Positions 48,077 through 60,900 of a stretch of 64,000 bases of DNA are shown here, piece after piece. Position 1 is the stretch's first letter. Each line of letters opens with the position of its first letter. A model generated the notes under the pieces. That model ran no database searches and had not been told where the DNA came from. It saw only the letters and a program-made list of their open reading frames with translations. The translations under genes were made by a program, and so were the position numbers. Source of the DNA: Xiphias gladius (lineage: Eukaryota > Chordata > Actinopteri > Istiophoriformes > Xiphiidae); the NCBI RefSeq assembly GCF_016859285.1, contig NC_053415.1, forward strand, positions 23,503,501 through 23,567,500, written 5' to 3'.

Positions 48077-50919
48077 TTAACGATTAGCTCTTATTCGTTC
48101 CCTCTCTAGTGGCAACTGTGAGGCCAGCCATTCGATGGTGCGTTTGCGTGCTTCCTCCCAGCTGTATCTGGGGTTGTATCCCAGTTCTTTCTTAGCTTTC
48201 TGATAGGAGAAGGTGAACTGTGTGTTCAGCAAGGTGACGAGCTGCCGGTTCAGCGGCGGGACGATGCGTATGAAAGGTTGGAGCATCCTGCACAGAATCT
48301 CCAAAAAGAAACAGACCACATAAAGGAGGCAGAGCGGCAGCGGGAGTTTCTTTTGAATGCTGAAGCCCAGAGAGGCCAACAAGACATGGTTGAAGTCCGA
48401 GTAACTCACCGGCGGTGTATCATCGGAAATGAAGTAAAACTTTCCTCCAACAGCATTTCTTATTTGTGGATCTTTGAGGCTGCGAGCTGCTTGGAGATGA
48501 GCCACAGCCACGTTGCCCACATAGACAGGATTCACATGGGCCTCTGGTAGAGACATTCGCAACAGCACGTCTTTGTTTTCTATCCCTTTGCCCATGTGGT
48601 AAAGCAAGAAGCGGCAGCCGTCCCCAAAGATGTACGTAGGTCTGAGGGCGCAGGTGGCCAGTCGCCCTCCGTTTTGGAGCACCTCGCCGTTGGCCTGCAG
48701 GGTTCTCTGTTCAGCCTCCTTTTTGGTCTTGCTGTAGGAAAACCTCAGAGTGCAGTCATAAATTGTGTCCTCGCTGCCGTTAATTATTGGTTCACCCTTG
48801 GAGTTTGGTCCCATCACCTCGAGGGTGCTGGTGTAGATGAAGGACGTCACGCTCTCCTGAATACATGACTCCAGAAGAACCTGTGTTCCTGCAAAACAAA
48901 GCTGTTGAGTTCATTTAAGCTAAAAAAAAAAAAATCTGAATTACTAGTTTCTTCTCTCTCTTATCTCAGAGGAGGGCAAACCTTTCTTCTGGTGTTGCAA
49001 CAACAAGAAAGTTAACACATTAGAATGAAGACAAACTAAGTCTTTGCATTCGGCCATTTTATTATTCAGGACAGGGGCTACAGCAAAAAACTAGAAAAGC
49101 TACTGTAGAAACAGTCGTTGAAACATCTAAAAGCTTTTGAAATGACAATGTATGGCAGGCAGTGTTGCCAGATTGGATTTGCAAAAAGTCCAGTCGGAGT
49201 TTAGAACACGCCCAGCCGTCATAAAAGCGATCCGATCCTCCAATCCTCCGCTGTTTCATCAATGTAATTGGACAGACTCAAAACCATGGTTTCAAAACAA
49301 TTGATTTTGACTGTCATCAGTTAGCAGTCACTGGATACTAGGTTGAGCTCAGGGCCCTGTGATAGCTGTTTTTTTTTTTGGTGGAAGCAGCCTGAATGGT
49401 ACAAAAAGTAACCCGAATGATCACAGCCTGACCAAAACGATGTTTACCCTCCCAACCAAATAAACGTAGCACAATCTGGCAACCTTAATGGCAGGAATGG
49501 CTAAATTTGAAACTTAAGTAAATTTTGCACCTAAAGTGGAGGCAATGAAAAGACTCAGAGTGGAAGTTCTAGTTTAAGCGTAAGTGTAAATGCTGAGTAA
49601 AGTTTTGAAATGGACGTTAAGATGAACACACTGAAAGGATTTGGTCAGTTGCAGTTACAGTAAAGTGCTTTAAAAAGCTGAAGTTTCAGTCGGAGTGCAA
49701 GCACAGAAATATGTTACTGTCAGTTCAAGTGTCAGGTCAAACGCAAACACTGAACGGAGTTAGTATATGTTGAAATGTAGGCAGTGACAGCAGCTAAAGC
49801 GTCGGTCAACGTAAGTCATTAAGGCTGTTTGAGGAGTCAGTGTAAGCGCTGAAAGTTGGTTAATGAGTTAGCACTGAGGGAAGCTGAAATGTCAGTTGAA
49901 GTGTAAAAGGTCAGATGTTACTCTCAGCTCAGGGTTAAGCTGTGAGAGAAGCTTGTGTCTGTTGAAATGTGCCGAATCTGTGAGAGAAAAAACGTGGCGT
50001 TGCCCAGTAGAGAGGTCGGCGGATTGAAAGGTACATCCTTACCTCTGACATTGACGCCATACATCTCATTGTACTCCACTGGTTCCTTAATGTCAATGAT
50101 GGATGCGATGTGGAAGATGACGGATGCACCGCGACAGGCTCTTCTCACAAAGTCACTGTCCCTGATGTCCCCCTCAAAAACGCTCAGCTTTGTGTCGCCT
50201 CTACAGTCTTACACAAAGTGAAATCAAGAATAAAATGTCACAACACAATATAAGGCTCGGTCAGTTCATACATATACTGTATATATAGCAACAATGTCTA
50301 CAGCGTTTTCTTGGGCTTTTTATCCTTAGATATTTCTACAGTTGCTGTCCCGTGAAAATTTAGTCAGCACAAATATAAAACAGCCTTGGAGTGTTTAAGA
50401 GCTTATCTAATGTGTTGTTAAACAATTACATGAACCCCAGTGGTATCAGAACTCTTCCCCGATTAGTTAAAAGAAAAATAAAATGAAATGCTCTACTGGA
50501 ATCACAAATTGTCGTCACCTACTGTAGCTATGTGGCGTTTGACAGGTGCCACTAATCATCACAGCCTCATGCTGTCAGCCCCTATATTCAGATTTATACT
50601 GTACTATCAATGTTTTGTTTTTTGTTTTTTTTAAATGAAATAGATATTTGAGAAAAACCTCCTCCTGAACTTTTAATGTGTTTAATGTATCAAAAAATTT
50701 CATCTGGGCTGCACAAAGGACAAAAAAAAACAAAAAACAAAAAAAAAGTGTAGCTGGACAGATTTTACCCTCCAGAGTCTTTAAAAATTGCGGCTCAACG
50801 TGTTTGTCCAGCATTCGAATCTCAGCCATATTCTCTTCCTCCAGCAGCAGCATCACCAGCCTCTTTCCCAGGAATCCACAGGCTCCCGTCACCAGACACA
50901 CATCACCTCTCAGAGACAT
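48077..50919 (-). CDS. hsd3b1: 3-beta-hydroxysteroid dehydrogenase / delta5-4 isomerase
   Basis: Coding exons 50919-50769, 50198-50043 and 48888-48077 give 372 aa (human HSD3B1 373). The enzyme converts pregnenolone, 17-hydroxypregnenolone and DHEA to progesterone, 17-hydroxyprogesterone and androstenedione with NAD+, in endoplasmic reticulum and mitochondrial membranes of gonad and interrenal cells. Seen: Rossmann motif TGACGFLG at residues 12-19, the FIYTSTLEV strand at 119-127, and the catalytic Tyr154-x3-Lys158 at the same numbers as human. A hydrophobic membrane segment (LPLCLLYVVCFFLEILC) lies near residue 280. The ATG at 50919 begins MSLRGDVCLVTGACG; the in-frame ATG further upstream lies in a T-rich stretch and is unlikely. 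Assignment to the hsd3b1 rather than hsd3b2 teleost paralogue is by neighbourhood and is less sure than the family. Confidence 0.92.
49540..49930. repeat. Degenerate minisatellite in hsd3b intron 2
   Basis: Loosely repeated phrases such as GTCAGTTCAAGTGTCAGGTC, AAACGCAAACACTGAA and GTCAGTTGAAGTGTAAAAGG recur every 40-60 bases. No frame or exon. Intron 1 (50199-50768) shows nothing of note beyond T-rich stretches. Confidence 0.5.
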
Positions 50920-51482
50920 TGCAGGGTAATTCTCTCTTGGTATGAGGACCAAAAAGGGAAAAAAAAAAAAAAAAAATTCCTTCTCTTCCAATGCTCTTCT
51001 TTCAGAGAGGTCTGGGCGAGCCTCCTCAGAAGAATAGGCTCAAAGTGAAAAGGAAAAGAAAAAGGAGAATGCAGCTTTTGCGTTCGGGAATGTTTCAGAT
51101 TCCGTCGGTGGGAGACTGACAGTACTGTCTGCCTTCACGCTCTCAGTCCTCGCGCTTTTTGTAAGCCCAGAAAAGTGGCTAGAAAAAATTAATTATTTTC
51201 TTCTCGGCAGTGTGGAAAAGTGGGAAGGACTCTGTTGCTCCATGAAAGAATCTGAGACAGACAAAATGGGGGATGAAACTTCCAAGGACAGTTGAAAGAC
51301 AGCTGTTGAAAGATATTTCCTTTTATGTAAGTGAATGCCACTGTGTTTCGGGAGGTGGGCAGACTCAGCATGTGACGCAGACAACAAGAAGGCACAAGTT
51401 AATGGGCTCATTTAAAAACACCCTCTTCTGAAACGAAATAACTGACACTCAGTGGAGGAAGAAGTGATGAGGTGTTTTGCTC

Positions 51483-51860
51483 ACGAGGGGTGATCGATAA
51501 GTTTGTGACCTCAGTTAAAGGGAGTCGCTTTCAGAAAACCTAGCACATTTATTTTTACAACGTAGTCCCCCCTCTTACACATACACACTTAGTCCAGCGG
51601 TCGTGGAAGCATGCGGATCCCCTCAAGATCGTGTCACGGACCTCGTCGACGGTCTCCCGTGTGGTGATGTCGTCAGGCCCTCCGGGACAGGGGTCGTCTT
51701 CCGGGCTCTCTCTGCCGCGTTTGAATTCAGCGGCCCACCAATTAACTATGCTGTAAGAAGGGGCACCCGTGCCCTGGCGTTGCCACCACGTCCTCGTGGA
51801 CCTCCTTGGGGGACAAGACCTTGAGACCAAGGTAGCGAGTAGTGACGGCACAAAGGCTGA
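51483..51860 (-). mobile_element. Internally deleted mariner element
   Basis: On the minus strand one frame reads ...GTGAPSYSIVNWWAAEFKRG and then RESPEDD, the helix-turn-helix region of a mariner transposase. After a short spacer it jumps to CFHDRWTKCVCVRG, the transposase C-terminus, so the catalytic D,D34D core is missing. The 3' terminal repeat GGGGTGATCGATAAGTTTGT is present at 51487-51506. The other end is lost against a hAT-like MITE fragment. Confidence 0.8.
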
Positions 51861-51880
51861 TTATAAATTGAACATTACTT

Positions 51881-52436
51881 TTAACTTAAAAATCTCGAAC
51901 TGAAAAGTAACTAGTAACTATAGCTATTGAGTAAACATGGTTAAGTAAAAAGTATAAATTTTCCTTCTGAAATGAGCTGGAGTAGAAGTGAAAAAACCGG
52001 CACCAAATGGAAAAACCTTAGTACCTAAAATTTGTATTTAAGTACAGTACTTGCGTAAATGTACTTAGTTACATTCCACCACTGATGAAACTTGACTTGA
52101 CTTGACGTACTAACACAAGGAATGAAAACAATATATTTTGTGTTTCTCGGAGTTGATGATCCAGAAGAGTGTTTACTGCTGAACAGTGGTAGAAAAGTAA
52201 CATAGTACATTTACCAAAGTAATGTATTTAAGTACAGTACAGAGGTACTTGAACTTTATTTGAGTATTTGGAATTTTTTCCAACTACATACTCCTATTGC
52301 CCTACGTTACAGAGAGAAATATTGTATTTATTTACTCTGCAACAGTTATCTGACAGCTGTAGCTTGTAGTTATTTTGCAAATTAAGATTTTAGATGTAAA
52401 AAAATATGATAAACAAATAGGATATGATGCATTTCA
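51881..52436. mobile_element. Two hAT-like MITE fragments of the CAGTGGTGG family
   Basis: A right end (GTACTTAGTTACATTCCACC, then ACTG at 52084) and a left end (CAGTGGTAGAAAAGTAACAT at 52184) lie about 100 bases apart, each followed by GTACTT-rich body sequence. Neither is complete. Confidence 0.6.
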
Positions 52437-54385
52437 AAAATGGAACTACCCCACAGTGTATCGGGTAACATTGCTGATTCGATTTTAGGAACACTTTGTA
52501 AATTTCAGACCCTTGTCTTCACAGTGCCCCACAACAGCAGAGGACAAAATGAGATATCAGCTTTAAAGGGCCTTGATGTGACTCTACAAGGTCCGATCCT
52601 TGTTAGCGCCTTGTTTAGAGACTCAGATGAACAGTTTTCCAAGGTTCCTTTGAAAGGAAAGACAAGCAGATCAGACCTACGATCAGATGTGTAGCACCTG
52701 TCTGCTTCTCAGTATTTATAGTCCCTGACACAGGAGTCGATATCACAGCTGTGTGTCGTCTTATCTGCAGGTGAAGGATGAAGTTTCAAGGGTGGTTTCA
52801 TCGTAATTCACTTACATCGGACATGCCAGAGAGTCTTGTGTGTGTTCGCATGTGTGTGTGCGTTTAATACGCTTGCAGCTTCGATAGCTGTGCGCAGGTT
52901 TTCCCGTTGTCCTCGAGGCTAATCGGAGTTTGCCCTTCGCTGGCAGGGAATAATGTGATAGTGTCACATGAAGTGCAGAATCAACATTTTATTTTCATCT
53001 TGAAACACTACATATCAGTATAAATATACAAAATATAACAAACCATCTCATATGACATTAATTGCCTGAGTGAGCATTATAGCAACACAGCACAGCAATT
53101 AAATCCAGAGGCTCTGTGTTGTCTTTACTTTTTAATGACCTTTTTTTTCTCAACCATAAAAAGCTCAGATCACCCGGGGACATGGGCAAACTAACTGCAG
53201 TACAGTCTTTAAAGGCTCTATGGAAGGCATGTGGTTTTTTTTCTAGAAGAATCACAGGCTTCTTTGCTTTATATTCATGTTTTGCGGCATCAAGGTAGGT
53301 TTTTTAACAGTGCCGTTAGGTACAAACAACTTCAGACCAAAACTGCACCTGTGTTACTGGTGTCACCTTGTAATGCAGCCTGTGATTTGCAGCTTAAATT
53401 CCTTGTATGAATCAGCTACCAATAAAATAACTACTGGTTCCCACCGGTACTTGAAAGTAGGTACAGTGGAAGAAAACAAGACTATGGGGAACAAGAGGAA
53501 CAAAAGGGCGTTTTAGAGGAAATGAAAAATAAATTATACCAAGAAGAAGGTGCTGTCATCATACCACTGATATATATATATATATAGATATTATATATCT
53601 ATATATATATAATTTTACTAGGTTCCTCAATAACATTGAAGATTATCCATGTTTTATCCACCTTCATCTATGTGTTATATAATTACATTACTTGTAGTTT
53701 CTCCAGACGACAAGAGAAACCTTCGATAGCTGTGCATGGAGAAAGGCTTGTTTGTTTTTCTACGCCGGCGTTTCCTTCTTATAGGCTGTTACAGTGGTGG
53801 ATGAACATGCCTGTTAGGAGCAAATTTTCAGAAATATAGTCTCGTTTCTTTCCTCGTGCTTATTCCAAATCACACAGTCTAGTAGAAGACATGACAATAA
53901 ATCCCTGTAGTGTGGGAGTAATTGAGCTTCCCCTTTTATATTGTATTTATTCCTCCACACCGCAATAATTTTAGGGAGTGAAACTACAGGGTGCATTTTA
54001 CATTACACAGTACTAATAAGGTATGTGGGCTGCAAAATGATATCTTTAATTGAACAATGAGAACAAGGTTTTTTCAGTTCAGTTCCCAGCACTGGAGCCC
54101 ATGTTTAAAAAAAAACACTCTCCTTTCCTCTCCCTCGTTCCCCATAGCCGTGTTTTCTTCAGCTGTACCTACATTTAAATAACAGTAGGAACCACCAATA
54201 TTTTACCGGTGCCTGATTCATACGACGAAATTACCCTGTAAATCGAGGGATCGAGCTTTATGATGTATGTTTGTGCCACAGAACTCCATTATCATCCAGA
54301 AACTTAAAAAAGAGCATGGATGAACCACGTTGTGGCTTTTGTTTGAGAAACTCCTTGATCCTACTTTATGACACACAGAGCTCAG

Positions 54386-54391
54386 TTTATT
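54386..54391 (-). terminator. Candidate klhl poly(A) signal
   Basis: TTTATT on the plus strand, AATAAA in gene orientation, about 470 bases after the stop codon. Chosen by position only. Confidence 0.3.
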
Positions 54392-54862
54392 CCTCTCAGC
54401 TTGTGTGAAATGACTGACGAAAGATCTGTGTCATTTTTGGTCTCTTTATGAGAATAATAGAGAGTAATGAAAAGATACAGATGGATCCGCCTTCCGTCTA
54501 ACTGATCCCGGCTTGTTTTGCCTCAGAGTCCAAACCTGATTGAACTTTGATCCGTGAAAATGTGTTTGGCCTTTCATTGAGGATGCACTGAGCGTTTCCT
54601 CTTGTACGCTGTAACTGCAGAGCAAAACAACACGAGCAGCAGAGCAGGAGAGATGCTGCATGGACAGGAAATGGCACTAAAGATAGTGTTTGATAGAAAG
54701 ATGTAGAAATTTCACACTATAGAATGCTAATGTTAGCTAGCTAGCCATGCTTGCACCTGCAGCCTGTGTTTGCAACCCAAACTACTTCCTGTTGCGCCCT
54801 CTTTTCGACATAGCATGCAGGTCAAAAAAAAGTCAGACCCCCCCCCAGTCTGTGGTGGGCTC

Positions 54863-57830
54863 TCAACTCTTTGCGGTGAGCAGCGGGCACTCCTGGATCT
54901 GAGCCTCATCCACTGACCCCTCCGGAAGGTGAACCGTCATTGTACAGGCACGAATCCCCCCCAGCGGCTCCAGCACGTTGAACACTCTGTCCCACACGTC
55001 CTGCTCTGGATCATACCGCTGCACAATGTCGACCATGCACCTGCTGTTCCAGGAATACCCTCCCACCACATATATCTGCCCGTTGAACACAGTCACACCG
55101 ACGTCACTCTGGCCCCGAGGCATGGGCGCCACCACCGTCCACTGGTCTGTCTCGGGGCTGTAGTATTCGCAGCCCAGGACGTCGTCGTAGTCGCTGCTGC
55201 CTCGGAAGTGATTCCCGCCCATGACATAGAGTCTGTCTCCGACGGTGCACATGCAGTGCAGGCCGCGGAGCTCTGTCATGTTGGCCCGCTGACTCCATGT
55301 GTCGGCTGCGGGATCATAACACCAGAGCTCCCTCTGGAAGGTGTCTCGGGTGATGCCACCTGTTTGACAAAGGAGAATCCAACAAATATTACAGTATGTT
55401 AAAAACATTAAAAACATAAAAGACCTTACAGGTATCAAAATTGTTTTATTAAAAGGAACAGTAAGTGTTAAGTGTGAACAAAACTCGGTATATGTGTATT
55501 TTAGGGCTGCAGCTAATTATGACTTTTAATTGTTGTTTTTTTTCCATTCACCTCCTGCTCTCTCTCTTTTACCGGCTCTTTCATGTTCTGGCATCCAAGG
55601 GGATGCCGGCTATCCACAATGATAATTTTATAAGCATGCTGTACGCAAAAAGACCGGTGTTTGCCAACGACCACTGCTCCGTTGCTATTCATTTTTCAGC
55701 TCTGCGTTGTCAGCCACTTTTAGCTCATGGCTTATGGATATTCACGGCGACATAATCAAAACAACATTGCTTCATGTGAAAGAGTGAGCAGCTGTTTCTA
55801 GCACAGGAGCCCACACGAGCTCGCTGTACACGTGAGGATAGTCAAAAATTATCTAGCAGGGGCTGGAAGTAGAGCTCAGGGGTGGGCAGGTGTGAGACAC
55901 CACAGATACTAGACTGACAATCAAAATAACACAAACATGCAATAGTCACGTCGAGCTGTCTCTGCCAGCTTTGCGAGTAGGCAGCCGCTTGTGTTAGCCA
56001 TGGCACTTTGATAAGCTAGATGCTGTATATTCTGAATCTTTTTCACAAATGGCGCTCCTCAGTTTGACAGTGATTTAGGTATATACAGTACCTACATATA
56101 CTGTAGATGTGGGGAAAAAAATGCAATTCAATATCAAGTTTCCTATAACTTTCAACCCCTTGCCTCGTACTTGATTTTTTGTTTAGGTTACACTGAGCCT
56201 GAGTTGCAACTCAAAAACAGTCTTGTGGACTGAAATGCAGACAGTAGGTAAGTATGTACAGGATGTTGTGTCTAAGTATGTGTTGTTATCTGGTAAACGG
56301 TATATGTTACCAACACAGTATAGCAGTATGGAGATGTGGGTTTTGACTTTGCTGCAAAGCGATGTGGCCCACTTCAACCAGAGGTCTTCGTGTTTCCTGC
56401 TTCTCGGTCCTACATGTGAAACTTAAGTTTCAGGTCTCAACATGAAAAGGACGGCTTCCTGTCCAAGGTTGGTAAGAAAACTGCCTGAGATCAGGGTTAA
56501 AACAGCTTGTGACATTTAGTTCCAGCTAAGCAGGAAGTGGTTTCAAATAGGCCAGCCAAGCAAGCTTTGACACTTTTTGTAACCTTTAGACAGTCATTGA
56601 AAGAATCTGCATAAACAGGTTTAGATGTTTATGAATACTTTTTAGACTCAAGGATCCTTTCAAAGTCTACTGTGCTCCGAGTACGAAGGTGGACTGGACT
56701 GTTGGACTCCCATATTAATGGCAGGGAGGTCAAAATCTTGTATCTAATGGCATGTAGGGTTTGTGACATTTCAAAAGTAGCCAAGAAGAGGTCAAGAAAA
56801 TCATCATTCGTCTAAGAGTTAATGATGTCAACAGCCAACAGCCTTTACAGGAAGGTTTTACCCAGCTGCTTGATATTAATACACTAAGTAAATCCACGGT
56901 TATGGCTTCTACTTCTGTTTAAATTCGCTCTCTGGATTGCAGGGCTGGAGCACTCCTCGAGGCTTTTCGGCCCTCTTCTGCTCGTGTGAAATTTGATTAC
57001 GTTTTAATCAACAATTTTAATCACTTCCAATCATGGATGTCCTGATTGCAACATTACAGGAATGTTCTAACCAGAGAAGCAACAGGTCATTTATTGAAAC
57101 ACTTAAAATAGATAATTTTTGACAAGTGACCTGTACCGATTGTGTGAATAGTGATTGTCCCATGACATGGCTGCTTGTACAGGCGGAGAAGTCTGGTGGG
57201 TGAAAGAATGGTCTTGTCTCCAAAACATGCGTCAAACAAACAGTTAATGTTGGTTTCTTTTTACCACAAATGCAAGCTTCTTGCAAGTCTGACAATGACC
57301 ATGAACCTTCCCTGAAAGTCATTAGGGAACCATCAGGTCTGCCGGTATATATGTTAGTAAGTCATTAACAAAAGCGTAGTCATTTTTTATGCGGTTTTTT
57401 AATGTTAGTAAGCCATTAATAACGGGTAATGGGTTTCTCAGTTTGTAATAAGCCATCCGAAAATGTCACCTATAAATGTTAAAATTAGTAAATTAATTAT
57501 AGGTTACACAATAATCCATCAAGTCTGTGTTTTTAAATATTAATAAGCAGTTTATAAATGGATTTTGTTTCCAGTGTGTGTGTGTGGTCAAAGGTGAGTG
57601 GCCAAACACTCCATCGGAGGGAGTAAATGGACTGCACTGCACTTATATAGCGCTTTTCTAGTCTTATCGACCACTCAAAATCGCTTTACACTACTGCCGC
57701 ATTCACCCAGTCACACACACATTAGTACATTGCTTTTCTGCACAAACAGTGCCCTCTACACACACATCAATACACCGATGCCCAAATTTGTTCTAGGTGG
57801 CGCGAACTGAGACCGGGATTCAGCACATTT

Positions 57831-57916
<86 letters not shown>

Positions 57917-60900
57917 CAGTTCATAAATACAGGCGGTCAAGTTGATGTGAATAAATCAGATTTTTTTAAAGGGGTTTCTGTTCTTTCTGAAAACACTTTA
58001 AGCCAATAAAGGTGACCAATGACAGTGTGCTGAACAGTGTTTTTTCACCTGAAATGTACATGAGGTCCCCGTGTACAGTTCCAGCATGTCCATAGTGAGG
58101 CTCCACCATACTGGCAACAAATGTCCACTCATTTTTCTTCAGGTTGTAGCACTCCACTGTGTCTGATCGGAGCGACAGAGAGACAGTTGGGTTCAATATT
58201 AGTTAAGCGTGAGTCTGTCTGTCCACGGGCAATAAAAGAATCCTGATTCGCATATGTTTGTTTTTTGTACAGTGACAAAAACTCCTTACTACCATAGTTG
58301 TAGTAAAGAGCAGGGATAGTAGCAGCAGTGGTGGGAGTTAGAAGCAGAAAAGTAAAAAAGTAATTTAAACTGCAGTTCTTCATGGATTGCATTAATTAAA
58401 ATGAATGACGGAAATGAATGATGGAAATGAATGATCAATTTATCTACTGACATTGGTAAGAGCAGTACTGAGAACAGAAGTAGAACAAGAATTAGTAGCA
58501 GCTCACCGATCTCTCCTGAGGCATTCCTGCCTCCAACCGCCAACAGTTTCCCCTTCAGAGCGCTGAGGTGGAAGAAGGTCCTCTTCTCGTTGAGTGAAGC
58601 AATCTGAAGCCACTTGTCGAAGCGCGGGTCATAGCGGTAGGCGCTGTCTATGGCTGTCTTACCCTTGGTGTCGTATGTGCTCTGGCCTGAGAAGGGACGA
58701 GCGCAATCTAACTTTTTCGTGTAAAAATGTTTCTTCTCAAATAACAAAAAGGAGGTGAACACAAGAGGTGTAAATAACAGCTTGAAGTGAATATCACTAT
58801 CACTATCCTGAGAGTGTGTGCAGTGTACGGTACGGTATACAGTTGGTGCACTGACCTCCAACGATGAAGAGGAAGCCGCCTAGAAGAGCCACACCATGCT
58901 GGTAGCGTGGTACCTCCATGGGCTTCAGGGCTCTCCAGTGCTCGGTCTTTTCATCATACAGCCTCAGCTCCCGGCTCACCACCAGCTGCTGTCGCATCAC
59001 ACCGCCCAGCGCCAGAATATGCGTGGAGTTTGAGCGTATTTGTGTCCGCTCAGTCTGCAGGGCTGGCTGCATGAAAGGCATCATCTGGTAGTTGCTGGCC
59101 TCCAGCAGGAGGTTCACACAGGCCGTCTCAGAGCGCATCATGGAGTCGCCTCCTTCTTCATCTTCCTGGGAGATTTGAATCAGCTCACTGGGGCTCATCA
59201 GTGGGAAGCGAACGTGGCGCATTAAGGCATGGACAGATGAGCGACGTTTAAGGGGCTCGTGTTCCAGCCATTGTCTGGCGATGTAGTAGAGCTCCAGTTC
59301 AGAGAAACCTTCCAGCGAGTTGCTGGCCAGGGCGTTGGCAATGCTGGTCTCGGAGAGCTGGAGGTAACGGCCACACTGCACCAACACGGAGAGGTTCTGG
59401 CTCACAAACTCACCTAGGTTTGATAGAACAAAGAGGATCCACAATAATAATGATAATCTGTCAGTCTATTTTAGTTTTTGAGGCAAAAGGAAGCCGGGTA
59501 GAATACATTTTAGTGATCTTGCGCTACGTTTTAATAATGAATAAGTTGTTGATGATAATGGACTGGTTTCAGGGAATTCTGAGGGTTGTAAGAGTTTAAC
59601 CACCCTGATCCAGAAGCCCTGTTCTAATCTCACCTTCCACCACATCTTTGATTCTAGACTGATATGATGAAGATTGTACTTCCGTTACGGTGCTCTGAGA
59701 TAAGTTTCATATCTCTCACCTATATTCAGCTGAACATCCTCCAGAAGCAAGTCTGTTGCGATGTGCTCAACCTCCACACAGTTATCGATAGTGATCTACG
59801 CCGAAGAGCAAGACAGAAAACGGATGGATTAAAATAATACAACAATAAAAAATGAACTGTTCTACATTACTTTCCCTGTTTTGCTGCTGCAACTATTAAC
59901 AGTCACATACATGGCTCATTCATAAAGTTTTTTATTCTGTACTGTATAGTGTATATTCTGTATGTTCTGTACTGAGGAGGCGTGGATGGCAAGGACAGGT
60001 TAATGAGCTAGACCTTCAGTGTACCTGAATATAATTAATGAATTGATGCAACTTTGCAGAAGCGAGGAGTGATCACATTAATCTGAAACAGAGACCTCTC
60101 ACCTCACTGCTCAGGAGCTGATTACAGAAGCTCAGCACAGGCATGACCTGCAAGAAGTTTGCAGCCTCCAGGGTGTCCTGGAGATTACCCATGTCGAGGC
60201 TGACCTTGGATGTGTAAATGAAGTCTATAATGTTCTTTAAACCCGACTTAGTGACCCCATGCAGCTTGATCTCTCTCATCTCCTGCTCCCTCATGCCTCC
60301 TGAACAAGGAAAAAAACAAGTACACAGGGACAAGGACAAGGTGAAAGAAGGATTCCGCGTCATATCAGAAGGTTTGTCTTGCGCAGGCATGGTGCCAAAG
60401 TGCACAGTCAGCAGGACTGATTAGCTGCTCGTACATAAACCACAGGAGATGAATAAAGTACTGAAGTTAATTTCTTGAAATTAAAATGTCTTCTGTGAAG
60501 CTGCAGCCGAAAGGTAGTATAATGCAGAAGTGAGTCAGAATGTCAACACGTCCTTCCTCTTCTCTTTTAGGATTTGTGAATGTTTATTTGAAAGTGAAAG
60601 TATTTGTGTTGGCACCCTATGTCTACCTTCCACACTGAAGCATCGACATCAGTTGGTAAAAACGAGTCAGTATTACTATTTAGGCTTTACAATCCCACAC
60701 AAGGTGGCTCAACATATTGTGTAATAAAAGCATCTTTGACACTGGTGTTGAGGTTGGCTTTAGCTCACCCAGGTTTGTTTGTGTCGTCCGCCCTCAGCCG
60801 CACGAGAGAAGACCACTCACCTGTGAACATTGCCTTGAAATAGTCGCTGGATGAAGCCATGATGACTCTGTGTACTGGGAAAGCTTCGTTGCTGTTCCCC

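Larger units (their letters stand above)
50920..54385. other. Intergenic region between hsd3b and the klhl gene
   Basis: Contains a poly-A run at 50957-50976, the mariner remnant at 51483-51860, two hAT-like MITE ends at 51881-52084 and 52184-52436, and a TA-rich run at 53571-53612. No other gene seen. Confidence 0.55.
55360..58048. other. klhl intron 8
   Basis: Long intron with a GGGCTGCAGCTAATTATGAC repeat end at 55503, the interspersed repeat at 57623-57800 and the CA-rich microsatellite at 57829-57911. No exon seen. Confidence 0.5.

Noticed and set aside
50920-50991. Upstream in-frame ATG for hsd3b
   Set aside because: It would add a phenylalanine-rich segment encoded by a poly-T run. 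The ATG at 50919 matches the family start.
57836-57911. CRISPR-like regular spacing
   Set aside because: It is a simple GCAC/AC microsatellite; there are no spacers and this is vertebrate DNA.
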